Below are positions 46,634 through 58,900 of a stretch of DNA of 64,000 bases, in pieces. Position numbers and translations under genes: made by a program. The stretch is from contig NZ_CP048222.1 of NCBI RefSeq assembly GCF_010119975.1, forward strand, positions 7,478,501-7,542,500. The letters are read 5' to 3'. Source of the stretch: Rhodocytophaga rosea. GTDB taxonomy: Bacteria > Bacteroidota > Bacteroidia > Cytophagales > 172606-1. Below the pieces are notes generated by a model. That model searched no databases. It was not told where the DNA came from and saw only the letters and a program-made list of their open reading frames with translations. Position 1 is the stretch's first letter. Every line of letters starts with the position of its first letter.

Positions 46634-47098
46634 TTATCTACTTAAATACGAAATCTGTTTATTGATATCAAGCCTCATTTGGTACAAGTCAAACCCCTTA
46701 GCCCAGTAATCCTTTTCTGATTTCTCCAGGATAAAGCCCATCTTCTGATAGAATGGATACACCAGTTGGGTAGTCCGGACTACAATTTTACGGATATCTG
46801 CATTTTTTCTGATCTGGTTGATTCTGTATTGAGTAAGCGTACGGCCAATGCCTTTTCCCTGGAAATCAGGATGAATTATATCCCAGGAAAGCCGGGCTAT
46901 CTTTTCTTCTAAAAAATAATTGATACCTCCACAGCCTATAATTTTTCCTGCTTCTTCCACCACAAAATAACTCTCCAAATATGTATCAAGATACTCACTA
47001 AAGTCTTGTTCTTCAGAAGGAGCAAAATACTGAGGTATATTCAGCCTAAGTAATGAAATAAGTGCTTGTCTATCTTCAGGTGTAAAGTATCTGATCAT
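46634..47098 (-). CDS. GNAT-family N-acetyltransferase
   Basis: The 154-residue protein has a complete GNAT fold: FVVEEAGKIIGCGGINYF, the acetyl-CoA-binding loop DFQGKGIGRTLTQYRI (Q/RxxGxG/A), and the late VYPFYQKMGFI strand-helix. It transfers an acetyl group from acetyl-CoA to an amine; the acceptor is unknown. It is on the same strand as the lipoprotein gene that now lies on the far side of the transposon at 31616, and before insertion the two would have been about 160 bp apart. Confidence 0.88.
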   Translation of the reverse strand: MIRYFTPEDRQALISLLRLNIPQYFAPSEEQDFSEYLDTYLESYFVVEEAGKIIGCGGINYFLEEKIARLSWDIIHPDFQGKGIGRTLTQYRINQIRKNADIRKIVVRTTQLVYPFYQKMGFILEKSEKDYWAKGFDLYQMRLDINKQISYLSR

Positions 47099-47417
47099 TC
47101 TACTTTATTTTTGTAGTCAAATTGTTAATTATTAATGAAATATATACATTTAATTCAAGTACAACTTGTACAGGCGGCAAAAGCTAAACCTGGTTTATAG
47201 TTAGTATACTCACCTTTAGACAACAGATCACAAAGCCCGATCAATTCTTAAAGTTATCACCAAGGCATATATGTTTGAATATTTTTTAGATTTTGGCAAA
47301 TGGCTACTTTGTGTCTATGAAATACCTTGAGCAGGGCAGGCTTTTTTAGCTGGGTGAAAATGATCGTTCTGGTCTACAATTTATATACTGCTTGTCTGAC
47401 TCATTCAAGAAAAGATA
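47099..47417. other. Intergenic region, 319 bp
   Basis: The stretch between the SGNH hydrolase gene's stop and the GNAT gene's start is on average AT-rich. I see no convincing hairpin, repeat or frame. It should contain the promoter of the GNAT gene. Confidence 0.5.
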
Positions 47418-48374
47418 TTATTTACGAGATAGCAAACCTTCAATCTCTTTCAGGAGTTCAATGGATTTTCGACTAGCTTCCTCCAATGGCAAGCCTGCCG
47501 GAAGACCAGGCCGCTTATGCTTGGTTTCTGTCAGCCAGGCATCGCGCAACATATTCTGCCGTTCTGCAATGAGTTTTATTAGCCGGGAAGCATCCGGAAC
47601 CTGCTTTATGCTCTCTACAACACCAGTCGCATTCGCTACTTTCGTATAGCCCAGATATAAGAGGATTTGCCGTGCGATGAGCCAATGTCCGGTTTCTCCG
47701 GGATGAACGCCATCTTCTGCCAGGGCAAATCCCTGCAAGTTGAATTTTGCATCTACCTGGCGGTGAGCTTGCAGATAGCTTTTCATGGGATAATGGATAT
47801 CAATTACTTCCCATTGAGCCGTTGCCTTTTTATCGAGTAACCAATCCGTATAATGGTCAAGCACAGCAGTATATCCTATACTTTTGCCTCGAAGTTCGTC
47901 ATAATCCGGGGGTGTAATATGAATAATTCTGGCACCAGTCTTCTCTATTTCAGTACGCAGCCATTGAATCCCTTCTTTAAAACGGGTAAAACGCTCCTTG
48001 TCCAAAGGTTTGTAAATGCCATCATTCATCCCATAACAAGCAAATACCAGATCAGGCTTTGTCTGTTGTAATACCCGATTCAGCCTCTCATGTAGATCAG
48101 GTCTGGGGAAACTTCCTCCTGCATGTCCTTCTTCAGAAAACCCGCTCACTGTCTCACTAGGTAATCCTACATTAATAAATTCCCATTGTCTGTCAGGATG
48201 TTGCGTTCTAAGATAGGTTTCTATATAATTCACATATTGGCCTGCCCAGGTAATGCTGTTTCCCAGAAATACAACCCGTTTAACGGATGGAGCTATAGCT
48301 TGTGCATAGCAACTCAGTTTTACATTGAACAATGTTAGAACGAGTAGCAGGATAACAGAAGAAAGTTTGTTCAT
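47418..48374 (-). CDS. SGNH/GDSL hydrolase, secreted
   Basis: The 318-residue protein has a signal peptide (LSSVILLLVLTLFNVKLSCYA) and the SGNH blocks: the nucleophile Ser in VVFLGNSITWAG, the oxyanion Gly/Asn in ACYGMNDGIY and the catalytic Asp and His in AEDGVHPGETGH. Such enzymes remove acyl or acetyl groups from sugars and lipids. Its place beside a GH13 glucosidase and another glycoside hydrolase suggests a polysaccharide esterase, but the substrate is unknown. Confidence 0.9.
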   Translation of the reverse strand: MNKLSSVILLLVLTLFNVKLSCYAQAIAPSVKRVVFLGNSITWAGQYVNYIETYLRTQHPDRQWEFINVGLPSETVSGFSEEGHAGGSFPRPDLHERLNRVLQQTKPDLVFACYGMNDGIYKPLDKERFTRFKEGIQWLRTEIEKTGARIIHITPPDYDELRGKSIGYTAVLDHYTDWLLDKKATAQWEVIDIHYPMKSYLQAHRQVDAKFNLQGFALAEDGVHPGETGHWLIARQILLYLGYTKVANATGVVESIKQVPDASRLIKLIAERQNMLRDAWLTETKHKRPGLPAGLPLEEASRKSIELLKEIEGLLSRK

Positions 48375-48434
48375 AAAAGTCGTATTCGAATGTATTTACG
48401 TCAGGTAGTGGTTTGCGACGATATATCAACTATA

Positions 48435-50165
48435 TTATAATGAAAATATTACCGCCTGATAAGGCTGGAGTGATACTTCTCCCTCTTCCATTTTTACACT
48501 TGAGTAATTATTGATCAGCGTTTCTTTTACAGAACCCATTTCCTGCAGTTGAATTCTGGTAGTTTTGCTGGTAAAGTTAAGCAGCACCAGCATTTTTTTG
48601 CCCTCCAGTGTTCTGGTATAGGCATAAATATCCGGATGGGCAGGCTCAAGCAACTGGTAATCGCCATATACTAATACCGGATTGTCTTTCCGGAGTTGCA
48701 CTATTTTCCTGAAATAATTGAGTACAGAATTCGGCTCATTTTCCTGTAGGGCTACATTAATCTGCGAATAATTTGAATTAACTGGCAGCCAGGGTGTGCC
48801 GGTTGTAAACCCGGCCTGGGTTGAATCATCCCACTGCATGGGTGTGCGGCCATTATCCCGGGAGCCAAACTTAAGGTCTGTCAGGTATGCTTCTATATTT
48901 CCGCCGGAATTCAGTACTTTTTTATAGCCATTAATGGCAGAAATATCCTTGTATTGCTCAATCGAAGTAAAGCCAATATTAGTCATGCCCAGCTCATCGC
49001 CATAATAACAATAGGGGGTACCTCGCATACTCAGAATAAAAGTATTCAGCATTTTTGCTGAAGCTTCTCTGAATTCCGGACTATCGTTTCCGAAACGGCT
49101 TACCAGTCTGGCCTGGTCATGATTGGCAAGAAAAATAGAAAGCCAGCCTTTTTGGGCAAACGCACTGTCCCACCTGGAAAATACTTCTTTAAAATGCCTG
49201 AGGCTATAGCCATCTGGTTTGGCAATATCTACCCCCTCAAAGGCATAGGCCATATTTAACTCCTTTCTATCTTCATCCACCAGATTGTGTGCATCCTGAA
49301 AGGAATTTCCGGCACCCTCGGCTACGCTCATCACCTTATACTTACTAAAAACCTGTTCATTCATTTCCTGCAAATACTGATGTAAATTACCCTGCATGGA
49401 GTAATATTTCGAAAATTCTTTTTCATAGCCTTCCGGGAATACCGGAAAAGTAGTGTCTTTGGCAGCAAACCCAAAAGCGTCCAGACGGAATCCATCTACG
49501 CCTTTATCTGCCCAGAACTTCATAATATCGTAGACTTCCTGCCTGAGTTTGGGATTTTCCCAGTTCAGGTCTGGTTGTTTTTGGGAAAAATAATGAAGAT
49601 AATATGCTTTGGTAAGTGGATCGTATTTCCAGGCATCGCCCTTTTCATCGAATAAACTGTAGCGGTAGGGAGGTTTTCCTTTCTCAGCCGACCACCAATG
49701 GTAATAATTCCGGTAAGGATTATTTCTGGAACTTCTGGATTGTTTGAACCATTCATGTTCATCGCTGCTGTGATTGACAACCACATCCATAATCAGTTTA
49801 AGGCCTCTGTCATGCATTCCTTCAAGCATCTGGTCAAAATCGTCCATGGTGCCAAAATCCTGCATAATGTTGCGGTAATCACTCACATCATATCCATTAT
49901 CGTCATTGGGGGAACTGTAAATGGGATTGAGCCAGACAGCCGTCACGCCCAGGCTTTTAATGTAATCAAGTTTTTCAATAATCCCTTTCAGATCGCCGAC
50001 TCCGTCTCCATTGGTATCTTTAAAACTTCTGGGATAGATCTGGTAGATAACCGACTCTTTCCACCACTGTTTGGAAGGCTGACGAGTGTTTTTCTTTTCT
50101 TCGGTGGATGAAGCGCAACTACTGAGCAATATAGTCATCAATACAATGACGGAGAACTTTTGCAT
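48435..50165 (-). CDS. GH13 alpha-glucosidase (oligo-1,6-glucosidase-like) lipoprotein
   Basis: The start at 50165 gives 576 residues with a standard lipoprotein signal (KFSVIVLMTILLSSC); the frame stays open to 50198. The GH13 conserved regions are present: DVVVNHSS, GFRLDAFGF with the nucleophile Asp, MSVAEGAG with the acid/base Glu, and LANHDQARLVSRFG with the third Asp. The QYKDISAINGYK and GRTPMQWDDS segments are typical of alpha-glucosidases and trehalulose-type enzymes (GH13 subfamily 17, 23 or 31 type). It should cleave alpha-1,4 or alpha-1,6 glucosides at the periplasmic face of a membrane. The SGNH gene follows 60 bp downstream. Confidence 0.92.
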   Translation of the reverse strand: MQKFSVIVLMTILLSSCASSTEEKKNTRQPSKQWWKESVIYQIYPRSFKDTNGDGVGDLKGIIEKLDYIKSLGVTAVWLNPIYSSPNDDNGYDVSDYRNIMQDFGTMDDFDQMLEGMHDRGLKLIMDVVVNHSSDEHEWFKQSRSSRNNPYRNYYHWWSAEKGKPPYRYSLFDEKGDAWKYDPLTKAYYLHYFSQKQPDLNWENPKLRQEVYDIMKFWADKGVDGFRLDAFGFAAKDTTFPVFPEGYEKEFSKYYSMQGNLHQYLQEMNEQVFSKYKVMSVAEGAGNSFQDAHNLVDEDRKELNMAYAFEGVDIAKPDGYSLRHFKEVFSRWDSAFAQKGWLSIFLANHDQARLVSRFGNDSPEFREASAKMLNTFILSMRGTPYCYYGDELGMTNIGFTSIEQYKDISAINGYKKVLNSGGNIEAYLTDLKFGSRDNGRTPMQWDDSTQAGFTTGTPWLPVNSNYSQINVALQENEPNSVLNYFRKIVQLRKDNPVLVYGDYQLLEPAHPDIYAYTRTLEGKKMLVLLNFTSKTTRIQLQEMGSVKETLINNYSSVKMEEGEVSLQPYQAVIFSL

Positions 50166-50470
50166 ATGATGGATTATGGAATAGGTGAGTACAAGCAAAC
50201 AAATATTTAAGGTATTGCTGGAAGCTGGATTACGCCAGATACGTTTTCTGATGCAAGAGAAATCAGTTAAGGGAATCTATTGCAGCGCTGATAGTCAGAA
50301 AAATTAATATAGATAAAAACAGATAGTGAGGCAATCTTTTTTAATTATAAACTTTTTTAGTTTAATTATCACTTATTATGTATCCTGAAAACAGGGATAT
50401 AGTTTTTATCTACATGAGCCATCCAACAAGCTGTTTGCCTCAGGTAAACCGACAAATTTATTAATCATCC

Positions 50471-52690
50471 ATGCACAGAAGAAATTTTATGAAGACGGCT
50501 TCATTCCTCGGAGGTCTATCCGCAGCTGGAGGAGCCAGCCTTTTAACAATAGCAAAAGTTCAGGCAAAGGATAAAGCTGCCAGGGAAAAACTATGGTTTG
50601 ACAGGTCAATGCGATGGGCGCAGCTTGCTTTTGTAGAAAATGATCCGGGTAGGTATGATCCCGATTTCTGGCTGGGTTATTTCAAACGAATTCATGCCGA
50701 TGGTGCTTTATTAAGTGCCGGGGGAGTGGTGGCTTTCTATCCTACTCAAATACCCCTGCATCACCGGAGTCCCTGGCTTGGTAATTCCGATCCCTTAGGC
50801 TACCTGGTGGAGGGATGCCGCAAGATGAATATGTCTGTTATTTTGCGCACAGATCCACATGCCACCAGACAAGATATGTATGAAGCTCATCCGGATTATA
50901 TTCATGTAACAGCCGATGGAAAAAAGCGCCGCCACTGGGCAAACCCAGAATTGTGGGTAACCTGTGCCTTAGGACCCTATAATTTTGATTTTATGACCCG
51001 GGTGAATCAGGAGATCATGGAACGCTATCAGCCGGATGCCATATTCTCCAACCGCTGGTCTGGGCATGGACTCTGTTACTGCGAACACTGCAAACAGAAT
51101 TTTAAATCCTTTTCCGGCTTTGAATTGCCTGCCACTACCTCTTCCGGACTAAGCACCGCTATGGCCAGCGGTGATAAGTCGGACCCTGCCTACCGCAAGT
51201 ATACCGAGTGGCGTACAGAACGGCTGAAAGAATTGTGGTTTTTGTGGGACAAAGAGATCCGGAAACAAAAACCTTCTGCCAGATATATTCCAAATGGTTT
51301 TCCGGATAAATTATTAACAGGCAAACATTCTGATTTCTTTTTTGCCGATCAGCAGGCCAGAAGCGGGGTGATTCCTCCCTGGTCGAATGGGAAACATGCC
51401 AAAGAATTACGGGCCACTATGGGAATGAAACCCCAGGTAGGAATTTTTAGTGTAGGTATTGAAGAGCAATACCGGTGGAAAGATTCTGTGCAAAGCAATG
51501 CAGAAATTAAGATATGGGTAGCCGAAGGTACCGCAAACGGCCTGCTTCCCTGTTTTGTAAAGTTCGGCGGATTTATGTATGATAAACGCTGGATGGACAC
51601 CATAGCAGATATTTACCAGTTGCATTACAAACACGAAAAGTATCTGCGAAATACAGACTCTCTAGCCAGGGTAGGAATGGTATATTCTGAACAAACCAGC
51701 CGCAACTATGGCGGGAAGTCCTGGCAGCAGAAAAGTGAGGATCATGCCCTGGGCATGTACCATGCCCTTATTGAAGCCCGTATTCCGTTTGAAATGGTGC
51801 ACGATCAGCTTCTGGATGCTCAGAGTATTAAACCATACAAGCTACTTATCTTGCCCAACATAGCTGCACTTTCAGATGCGCAGTGCAGCCAGTTGCGTGC
51901 TTTTGTGGAAAATGGAGGAAGCATTGTGGCTACATTTGAAACTTCTCTATATAACGAAGAAGGCAAACAACGTACAGATTTTGGCCTGAAAGACCTGTTT
52001 GGTGTTTCATATGACCAGCAGGTAGAAGGACCCATGCGAAACAGCTATCTTCGCCTGAAAAGTGAAGCAGGCTCTGCAAAATTCCATCCCGTTTTAACTG
52101 AACTGGAAGATGCCTACCGGATCATTAACACCATTCACCAGGTACAGGTTAAGCCTTTAGCTGACTTCCCCAGTCCGGTTACGCTGATTCCTACCTATCC
52201 CGATCTGCCGATGGAAGATGTGTACCTGCGGGAACCGGAAAGCACGACCAGAGAATTGTACTTAAGGGAGATTGGAAAAGGGCGTACTGCCTATATTCCC
52301 GGTGATATGGAACGTTCTTTCTGGCAACTCATGAGCGCCGATCATGGAAAATTGCTAGCTAATACCATCCGCTGGGCATTACAGGAAGCTCCAGTTGTGG
52401 AGGTGAAAGGGTCGGGTATTGTAGATGTTACCGTTTGGCAGCAGAAACAATCCATGACGGTTCATCTGGTAAACCTCACCAATCCGATGATGATGAAAGG
52501 TCCCTTTAGGGAACTGATCCCCATAGATAAACAACAGGTGAGTATCCAACTTCCGAAAGGAGTACAAGTGAAAGCCGTACAGCTATTAGTGAGCGGACAA
52601 AAGCCTGCCTTTAAAATAAATGAAGGGAAGCTTACTGTAATAGTTCCCAGGATCGAGGATTTAGAAATTGTTGCCCTGGATATAGCCTAG
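50471..52690 (+). CDS. Putative glycoside hydrolase with beta-galactosidase trimerisation-like domain, Tat signal
   Basis: The 739-residue protein has a twin-arginine leader (HRRNFMKTASFLGGLSAAGG). The first 400 residues look like a TIM barrel (FDRSMRWAQLAFVENDP, MNMSVILRTDPHATRQDMY, DAIFSNRWSGHGLCYCEHC), followed by a flavodoxin-like domain resembling the beta-galactosidase trimerisation domain (residues about 400-600: YKLLILPNIAALSDAQCSQL, FVENGGSIVATFETS). The end is a beta-sandwich. I think it belongs to the GHL-type hypothetical glycosyl hydrolases; the substrate is unknown. A CxxC motif (CEHC) is in the barrel. It is divergent from the GH13 gene across 272 bp. Confidence 0.7.
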   Translation: MHRRNFMKTASFLGGLSAAGGASLLTIAKVQAKDKAAREKLWFDRSMRWAQLAFVENDPGRYDPDFWLGYFKRIHADGALLSAGGVVAFYPTQIPLHHRSPWLGNSDPLGYLVEGCRKMNMSVILRTDPHATRQDMYEAHPDYIHVTADGKKRRHWANPELWVTCALGPYNFDFMTRVNQEIMERYQPDAIFSNRWSGHGLCYCEHCKQNFKSFSGFELPATTSSGLSTAMASGDKSDPAYRKYTEWRTERLKELWFLWDKEIRKQKPSARYIPNGFPDKLLTGKHSDFFFADQQARSGVIPPWSNGKHAKELRATMGMKPQVGIFSVGIEEQYRWKDSVQSNAEIKIWVAEGTANGLLPCFVKFGGFMYDKRWMDTIADIYQLHYKHEKYLRNTDSLARVGMVYSEQTSRNYGGKSWQQKSEDHALGMYHALIEARIPFEMVHDQLLDAQSIKPYKLLILPNIAALSDAQCSQLRAFVENGGSIVATFETSLYNEEGKQRTDFGLKDLFGVSYDQQVEGPMRNSYLRLKSEAGSAKFHPVLTELEDAYRIINTIHQVQVKPLADFPSPVTLIPTYPDLPMEDVYLREPESTTRELYLREIGKGRTAYIPGDMERSFWQLMSADHGKLLANTIRWALQEAPVVEVKGSGIVDVTVWQQKQSMTVHLVNLTNPMMMKGPFRELIPIDKQQVSIQLPKGVQVKAVQLLVSGQKPAFKINEGKLTVIVPRIEDLEIVALDIA

Positions 52691-52756
52691 CAGAGAATAC
52701 ATAAAGCCTTAATTGTGCCGGTTAAGAGAAAAGTTAAAAACAGACTCTATGCCTAT

Positions 52757-52799
52757 ATGAATCAAAATTGCTAGTAAATGAATTTTTTCTGGCAGTTTC
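52757..52799 (+). promoter_or_regulatory. 43-bp shared upstream element, copy 1
   Basis: Copy 2 is at 59089-59131. The two align without gaps at 35 of 43 positions, with blocks ATGAATCAA, TTGCTAGTA, TGAAT and GGCAGTTTC in the same order and spacing. Copy 1 ends 165 bp before the giant kinase start. It could be a regulator binding site or a promoter region. Confidence 0.7.
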
Positions 52800-52964
52800 C
52801 AGCATGGCATTAGAATACATTGAATTAAACATTTTTTACAATTGCTTTTGTAATACTAACTATGGGAGTGCTTACCTAAAAAGGTACCAAAGCCATGTAT
52901 TTTTCTGGCTTATTCCGGGACATACCCAAATGCAACTTTCACCTGTGTAATTTTTTACAACGCA

Positions 52965-55900
52965 ATGGACCAATCACCTTCATATGGTCAGTTAATATAT
53001 CAGGGAAAGGCATGTGCTATCTATATAGTTCACGTACCTGAAGAGGAAACAAAGAAAATACGAAAGGTTTTACATTCGGATAGTGAGGGAAGTCAGGAAG
53101 AAAATTACTTAAAAAATGAGCTTGACATAACCCGGCATCTGTCCATAGAAGGCGTTCGAAAAGCATTTGCCATCAAAAATCTGGAAGGTAAACTCATCTT
53201 AGAATTAGAATACGTTGAGGGAACCACATTGAAGGAGCGTTTACGAAACAGCCCATTCACCCAGGATCATTTTTTGACTATAAGTATCCAGATGGCAAGC
53301 ATTCTCGGAAATTTACATCAGCAGCATATACTTCATAACCAGCTTACAAGCGAAAATATATTAATCAATAACCGCGATGAAGTTAAATTCATTGATTTTG
53401 GCTTAGCAGGAAAACCCTCTGTTAAAGATGTGGATGTGGAAAGTCCTGCTTTTGTACAAGAATCACTGGCCTATATTTCTCCGGAACAAACCGGCAGGTT
53501 AAATCAGGTTGTAGATGAACGCTCAGATTTATATTCCTTAGGGGTTGTTTTTTATGAAATGCTCACCGGAAAATTACCTTTTGAAAGCAATACTCCGCTT
53601 GAGCTTATGTATGCCCACATCGCTCATACTCCCTTTACGCCCCATGTAGTGAATCCAACAATTCCTGCAGTAATTTCAAGCATCGTTACAAAGCTGCTTG
53701 AAAAAAAGGCAGACGACCGTTACCAGACTTGCCTGGGCTTGGTTGCTGATCTACAAAAATGCCACAATCAATTATTACAGCAAGGAAAAATTACTGAGTT
53801 CTCCCTGGGAGAAAACGACTTTACTGAAAAATTCCAGATCTCTCAAAAATTGTATGGCCGGGAAAAAGAAATGGCTCAACTGCTCCAGTTATGGGAAAAA
53901 AGTTGTGCCGGCTATTTTCAACTGCTTTTTATTAGCGGTTATTCTGGCGTAGGTAAAACTTCCCTGGTGCAAACCCTGCATAAACCGATCACCGAAAGAA
54001 GCGGGTATTTTGTCAGCGGAAAGTTTGACCAGTACTACCGCAACATTCCTTATTATGCCTGGATACAGGTGTTTGAATCCTTTATCAATCAGATTCTTTC
54101 CGAGAGCCATACAAGGGTAGAGTATTGGAAAAAAACCATTCTGGAGGCAGTAGGTACACAGGGAAAATTGTTAGTGGATGTAGTAGGCAACCTGGAAATA
54201 TTAATCGGGAAACAACCAGAGGTAGCGGAGGCGAGTCCGGTAGAAAATCAAAACCGCTTTAACCAGATCGTAATCAACTTTATAACTGCCATTAGCGGGC
54301 AAAAACATCCGCTTTTTATGTTTATTGATGACTGGCAATGGGCCGATTTCCCATCCCTGGAATTATTAAAAGTAGTAGCAACTAGTGAGCAGATCCGTTA
54401 TCTGACTTTAACTGGCTCCTACCGCGACAACGAAGTAGACCAGACGCATCCCTTGCTTGAAAAATGGCAGGAGATACAAAAGCAGCACAGAGAAATTTAC
54501 CAGATTCAGCTCAGTAACCTGAATGTAGATCATATCGGACAATTATTGAACGATACGCTGCATTGCCCGGTCAGTTATTGTTTACCTTTTACACAGCTCA
54601 TCTTCTCCAAAACGCAGGGAAATCCTTTTTTTGTCCGGCAATTGCTGCACAGCATTCATGAAGCTCACCTGTTGCAGTATAATGCCTCTCTTAAACGCTG
54701 GGACTGGAATGTAGAAAAAATCAGGCAGCTCAATATTACAGACAATGTAGTAGAGTTCATGGCAGGAAAAATCCTCCGGATGCCAGTGGCTTCGCAGCAA
54801 GTACTCAAACTGGCTTCCTGTATTGGTACCACGTTTCAAGTAGAAACGCTTGCGATCATCTATCAGAAAAACAGCAACCAGACCTCCAGAGAATTGCAAA
54901 AGCCTTTGCAGGAAGACATGATCATCTCCGATGGAGCAACCTATAAATTTGCTCACGACCGGATTCAGCAAGCTGTTTACTCACTCATCCCCGAAAATGA
55001 ACGGAGTAGGGTTCACTGGCAGATCGGGACTTTATTACTCCATAATGTAAAAGAGCAAGCGGATGCGGAAAATTTGCTCAATGAACAGCTATTTGAAATT
55101 GTAAACCAGTTGAATGCCGGAAAAGCACTTATTTCGGAGGAAGAAGAAAGCGTTCAACTGGCTACATTGAATTTGCAGGCCGGGCAGAAAGCTAAATCAG
55201 CATCGGCTTTTCAACCAGCCGCTCAATATTTTAGGAATGGTATTGACTTACTGCCTCCTGATGCCTGGCTGAAATATTATGAGCTTACCTTTCCATTGTA
55301 TGAACAGGGGGCTGAATGTGAATTTCTTATTGGGGAGCAAGAATCTTCTGAACAACATTACCAGACTTTGTTAACACATGCCAGAACAGCCTTGGAAAAA
55401 GCCAATATTCTCGCTTTTCAGGTCTGGCAATACATTAGTCTATTCAAACTAGAAGCTGCCAATCAGAAAGCTGTACTCGGATTGCATTTAACTGGAATTG
55501 ATGTACCTCAAACAGAAAGCGTACTAATAGAAGAAATTGCATCTCTGGAAGCCCAAATAGAAAGTGTCATCAAGCGACAGAATATTCACGACTTTATTGA
55601 TGTCCCGCCAGTAAGCGATCAGGAGTTGATTGTACAAATGAAAAATTTGTATGGACTAGCCTTTCAAACTTTCTATATCAACCAGTTAGCGCAAATGAAG
55701 TTCGCCGTTTTACAAGGTGTCATGCGTTCCTTTAAATATGGCCGGTTTGACCTTTCTGCGAATATGTTTGCTATGTATTGCCGGATTCTTGCCTCAGGAG
55801 ATAAATACCAGGAAGCCTACCGTTTCGCTCGTCTTGCCATTCAACTGGCAGATGCTAACCCAAAAGCCAGAGAAAAAACGCAAGTGTACAGCAGATCTGC

Positions 55901-58900
55901 TTTTTGGGGAATGCCCTATGGAGAACATTTAAGTAAAACGATACCCATATTTAACAGAGGCATTGAAGTGGGCTGGGATGCGGGAGATCTGGTGCAGTCA
56001 AGTGCTAATTACCTGGATGTGGCGATCCACATGTTCCATAAAGGAGATCATCTAAAAGAAGTGGAAGAATATGGAGCCAAAGGAGCAGAATTTGGCCGGA
56101 AAGTAAATTTTATATTATCCTATTATGCTTGCACGTTAGAAAAAAGAGTGGCTGCTTACCTGCAACGAAGAGAAAAAGCAGATAACCTTACAGATGAAAG
56201 TTTTTTGCCTGAGCAACTTCAACGAATCAACCAAGGCCTTGTAAAAGGCTTTCTCTGGTTTAACAAGATCCAGACTAAATTCTGGTTTGAGGAGTATAAA
56301 GAAGCCTATCAGATTGCTTCAGAACAATCTGCCTCTTCCCATGTAAGAATGGAATCTAATATTAAGTGGGCAGATTATCATTTTTATCAGGCAATCACCT
56401 GTAGCCAGTTATTGTTAGCAACGCACACACAAGCAGATATTCAACAACTCAGGCAGGAGATTGGCCGGTGTTATAGAAAAATCAAATTAAAGGCAGATGC
56501 TTGTCCGTCTAATTTTCTGCATAAACAACTATTAATAGAAGCAGAACTAGCCCGCCTGGATGGCCGGAAGTGGGAAGCTTCCGAATTGTATGACCGTGCC
56601 ATTGCCGAGGCAAAGAAACATAGCTTTACGCATATAGAAGCTTTAGGAAATCAACTGGCAGCCAAGCACTGGCACCAGGTTGGCAAAGCTGATTTTGCCG
56701 GTATTTATTTTCTGAATGCCCGACAATTATATCAGAAATGGGGAGCCATAGCCAAGGTACAAGATTTAGAAGCAAAATATCCACAGTATTTTATTCATGC
56801 ACTCAAACGTGACGAGGAAATTTCCCTGCATTCTTCCATTGAGAAAGGGCAATCTCTAAGCCGGACGCTGGATTTTGAAGGCATAATCAGATCTATCCAG
56901 GCTATTTCCGGAGAAATGGTGCTTTCGGGCCTGCTTGAAAAAATGATGCAATATGTACTGGAAATGGCCGGAGCTGTAAAAGGCATATTGATTGAAAAGC
57001 AAGGAGATCAATTAATTATTCAAGCCACCGGCTTAGCCAGGGGAAATATACAGGTACTGCAAGGGGTTTCCATAGAGAAATCAACGGAGTTACCACTATC
57101 TATCGTTCAGTTTGTAGCCAGAACGCAAAAATCCATCTTGTTAGACAATGCCTTGCAAAATAGCCGCTATGCCTATGATCCGTATATCCAATATTACCGT
57201 CCGCTCTCCCTCTTATGTTTTCCCATTCTGAGAAAGGAGAAACTGATGGCAATTTTTTACCTGGAGAACAATCTGCTGGCTGGTGTATTTTCATCCGATC
57301 GCTTACATGCCTTAAAAATCCTAACTACCCAGATGGCTATTTCTCTGGAAAATGCCCTGTTATATGAAAACCGTTTGGAATCGGAAAAAAAACACGAAAT
57401 AGAAAAAGCCAAATCCCGCTTTTTTGAAAATATTTCCCATGAACTTCGTACCCCACTTACTTTAATCCTGGGCCCTCTGGAGCGGAAAGTAACGAAGGCG
57501 AATAAAGAAATTAATCCCGAAGAATACCAGATGATGCACCGCAATGCCCATCGGCTGCTGCAACTGATCAACCAGTTGCTGGACCTTTCCAAACTGGAAA
57601 CTGGAAACATGCATCTGCAGGTAACGCCCATGGATATCCGGGGTTTTTTTGAAAACAGTATCCAGTCCTTTATTCCATTAGCCCGCCAAAAAAATATAGC
57701 CTTTTCGTATCAGTTGCCCGATGAGTTGATCGAGGGCTATGCAGATTCGGATAAGCTCAGTAAAATTATAACTAACCTGCTGGGAAATGCTTTTAAGTTC
57801 ACTCCCGAACAGGGGCAAGTTCAACTGGAGGTCAGTTGCCCTGATAAAGATGGGGAATGGCTGCAAATACGGGTAACAGATACCGGCCCGGGCATGAAGC
57901 CAAAGGAGCTAAGCCGGGTGTTTGACCGGTTTTATCAAACAGATACTTCTCAGCAGAAAGCAAGCGGAAGTGGCCTGGGATTGGCTTTGGTTAAAGAGTT
58001 GGTAGAATTGCATAAAGGAAAAATTTCTGTAAACAGCGAGTTTGGGAAAGGAACTGAATTTATTGTTGACCTGCCGGTAGGTGCTGCCCATTTTACAGCG
58101 GGTGAAAAGGCAGGAAAAGAAGGAGATGACCAGCCAGTTAACGTAATTGCACAGGAAGAACCCATACAATCGCAATCAGAAAAGGCAGTTAGTTTACCTG
58201 GCAAAAAAAGTAGAGGCAAAAAGCAACTATTAGTAGTTGAAGACCACCCGGATTTAAGCCGGTTTATGGTGGGAATACTAAGCAAAGACTACTTTGTATC
58301 TCAAGCCAGGGATGGGGTAGAAGGACTGGCGCAAGCCATTAAAGAAATTCCCGACCTGATCATCTCTGACATTATGATGCCCCACATGGATGGATATGCC
58401 TTATGCCAACAGCTGAAAAATGACGAGCGGACAAGCCACATCCCTATTATCCTGCTCACGGCCAAAGCCGATGTATACAGCAAAATAACAGGCTTAGAAA
58501 CCGGCGCCGATGATTACCTGGCGAAACCTTTTCATGAGCAGGAATTATTTGCCAGAATAAAAAACCTGATCAGGCAGCGTGAAAAACTACAGGAAAAATT
58601 TGCGCAGAATATTCATCTTGCCCCTCGTGAATTATCCATTCCCTCTCAGGATCAGCGGTTTTTGCAAAAGGTGATGGAAATCACTGAGACTGAGTTATCC
58701 AATCCGCAATTTGGGGTAGAAAAATTTAGCCAGGAAATAGGCATGAGCCGGGCTCAGTTATACCGGAAACTACATGCCCTGACCGGTTTTTCTCCCAATG
58801 AGTTTTTGCAGGAATACCGCCTGAAAAGAGCTGCTTCGCTCATTGAAAACCAGTTTGACAACATCACCCAGATCGCCTTCGAAACCGGTTTTACCAGTCC

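Noticed and set aside
52768-52950. 60-codon frame before the giant kinase
   Set aside because: It has a non-ATG start inside the shared 43-bp element and no protein-like features; the upstream region is better read as regulatory.
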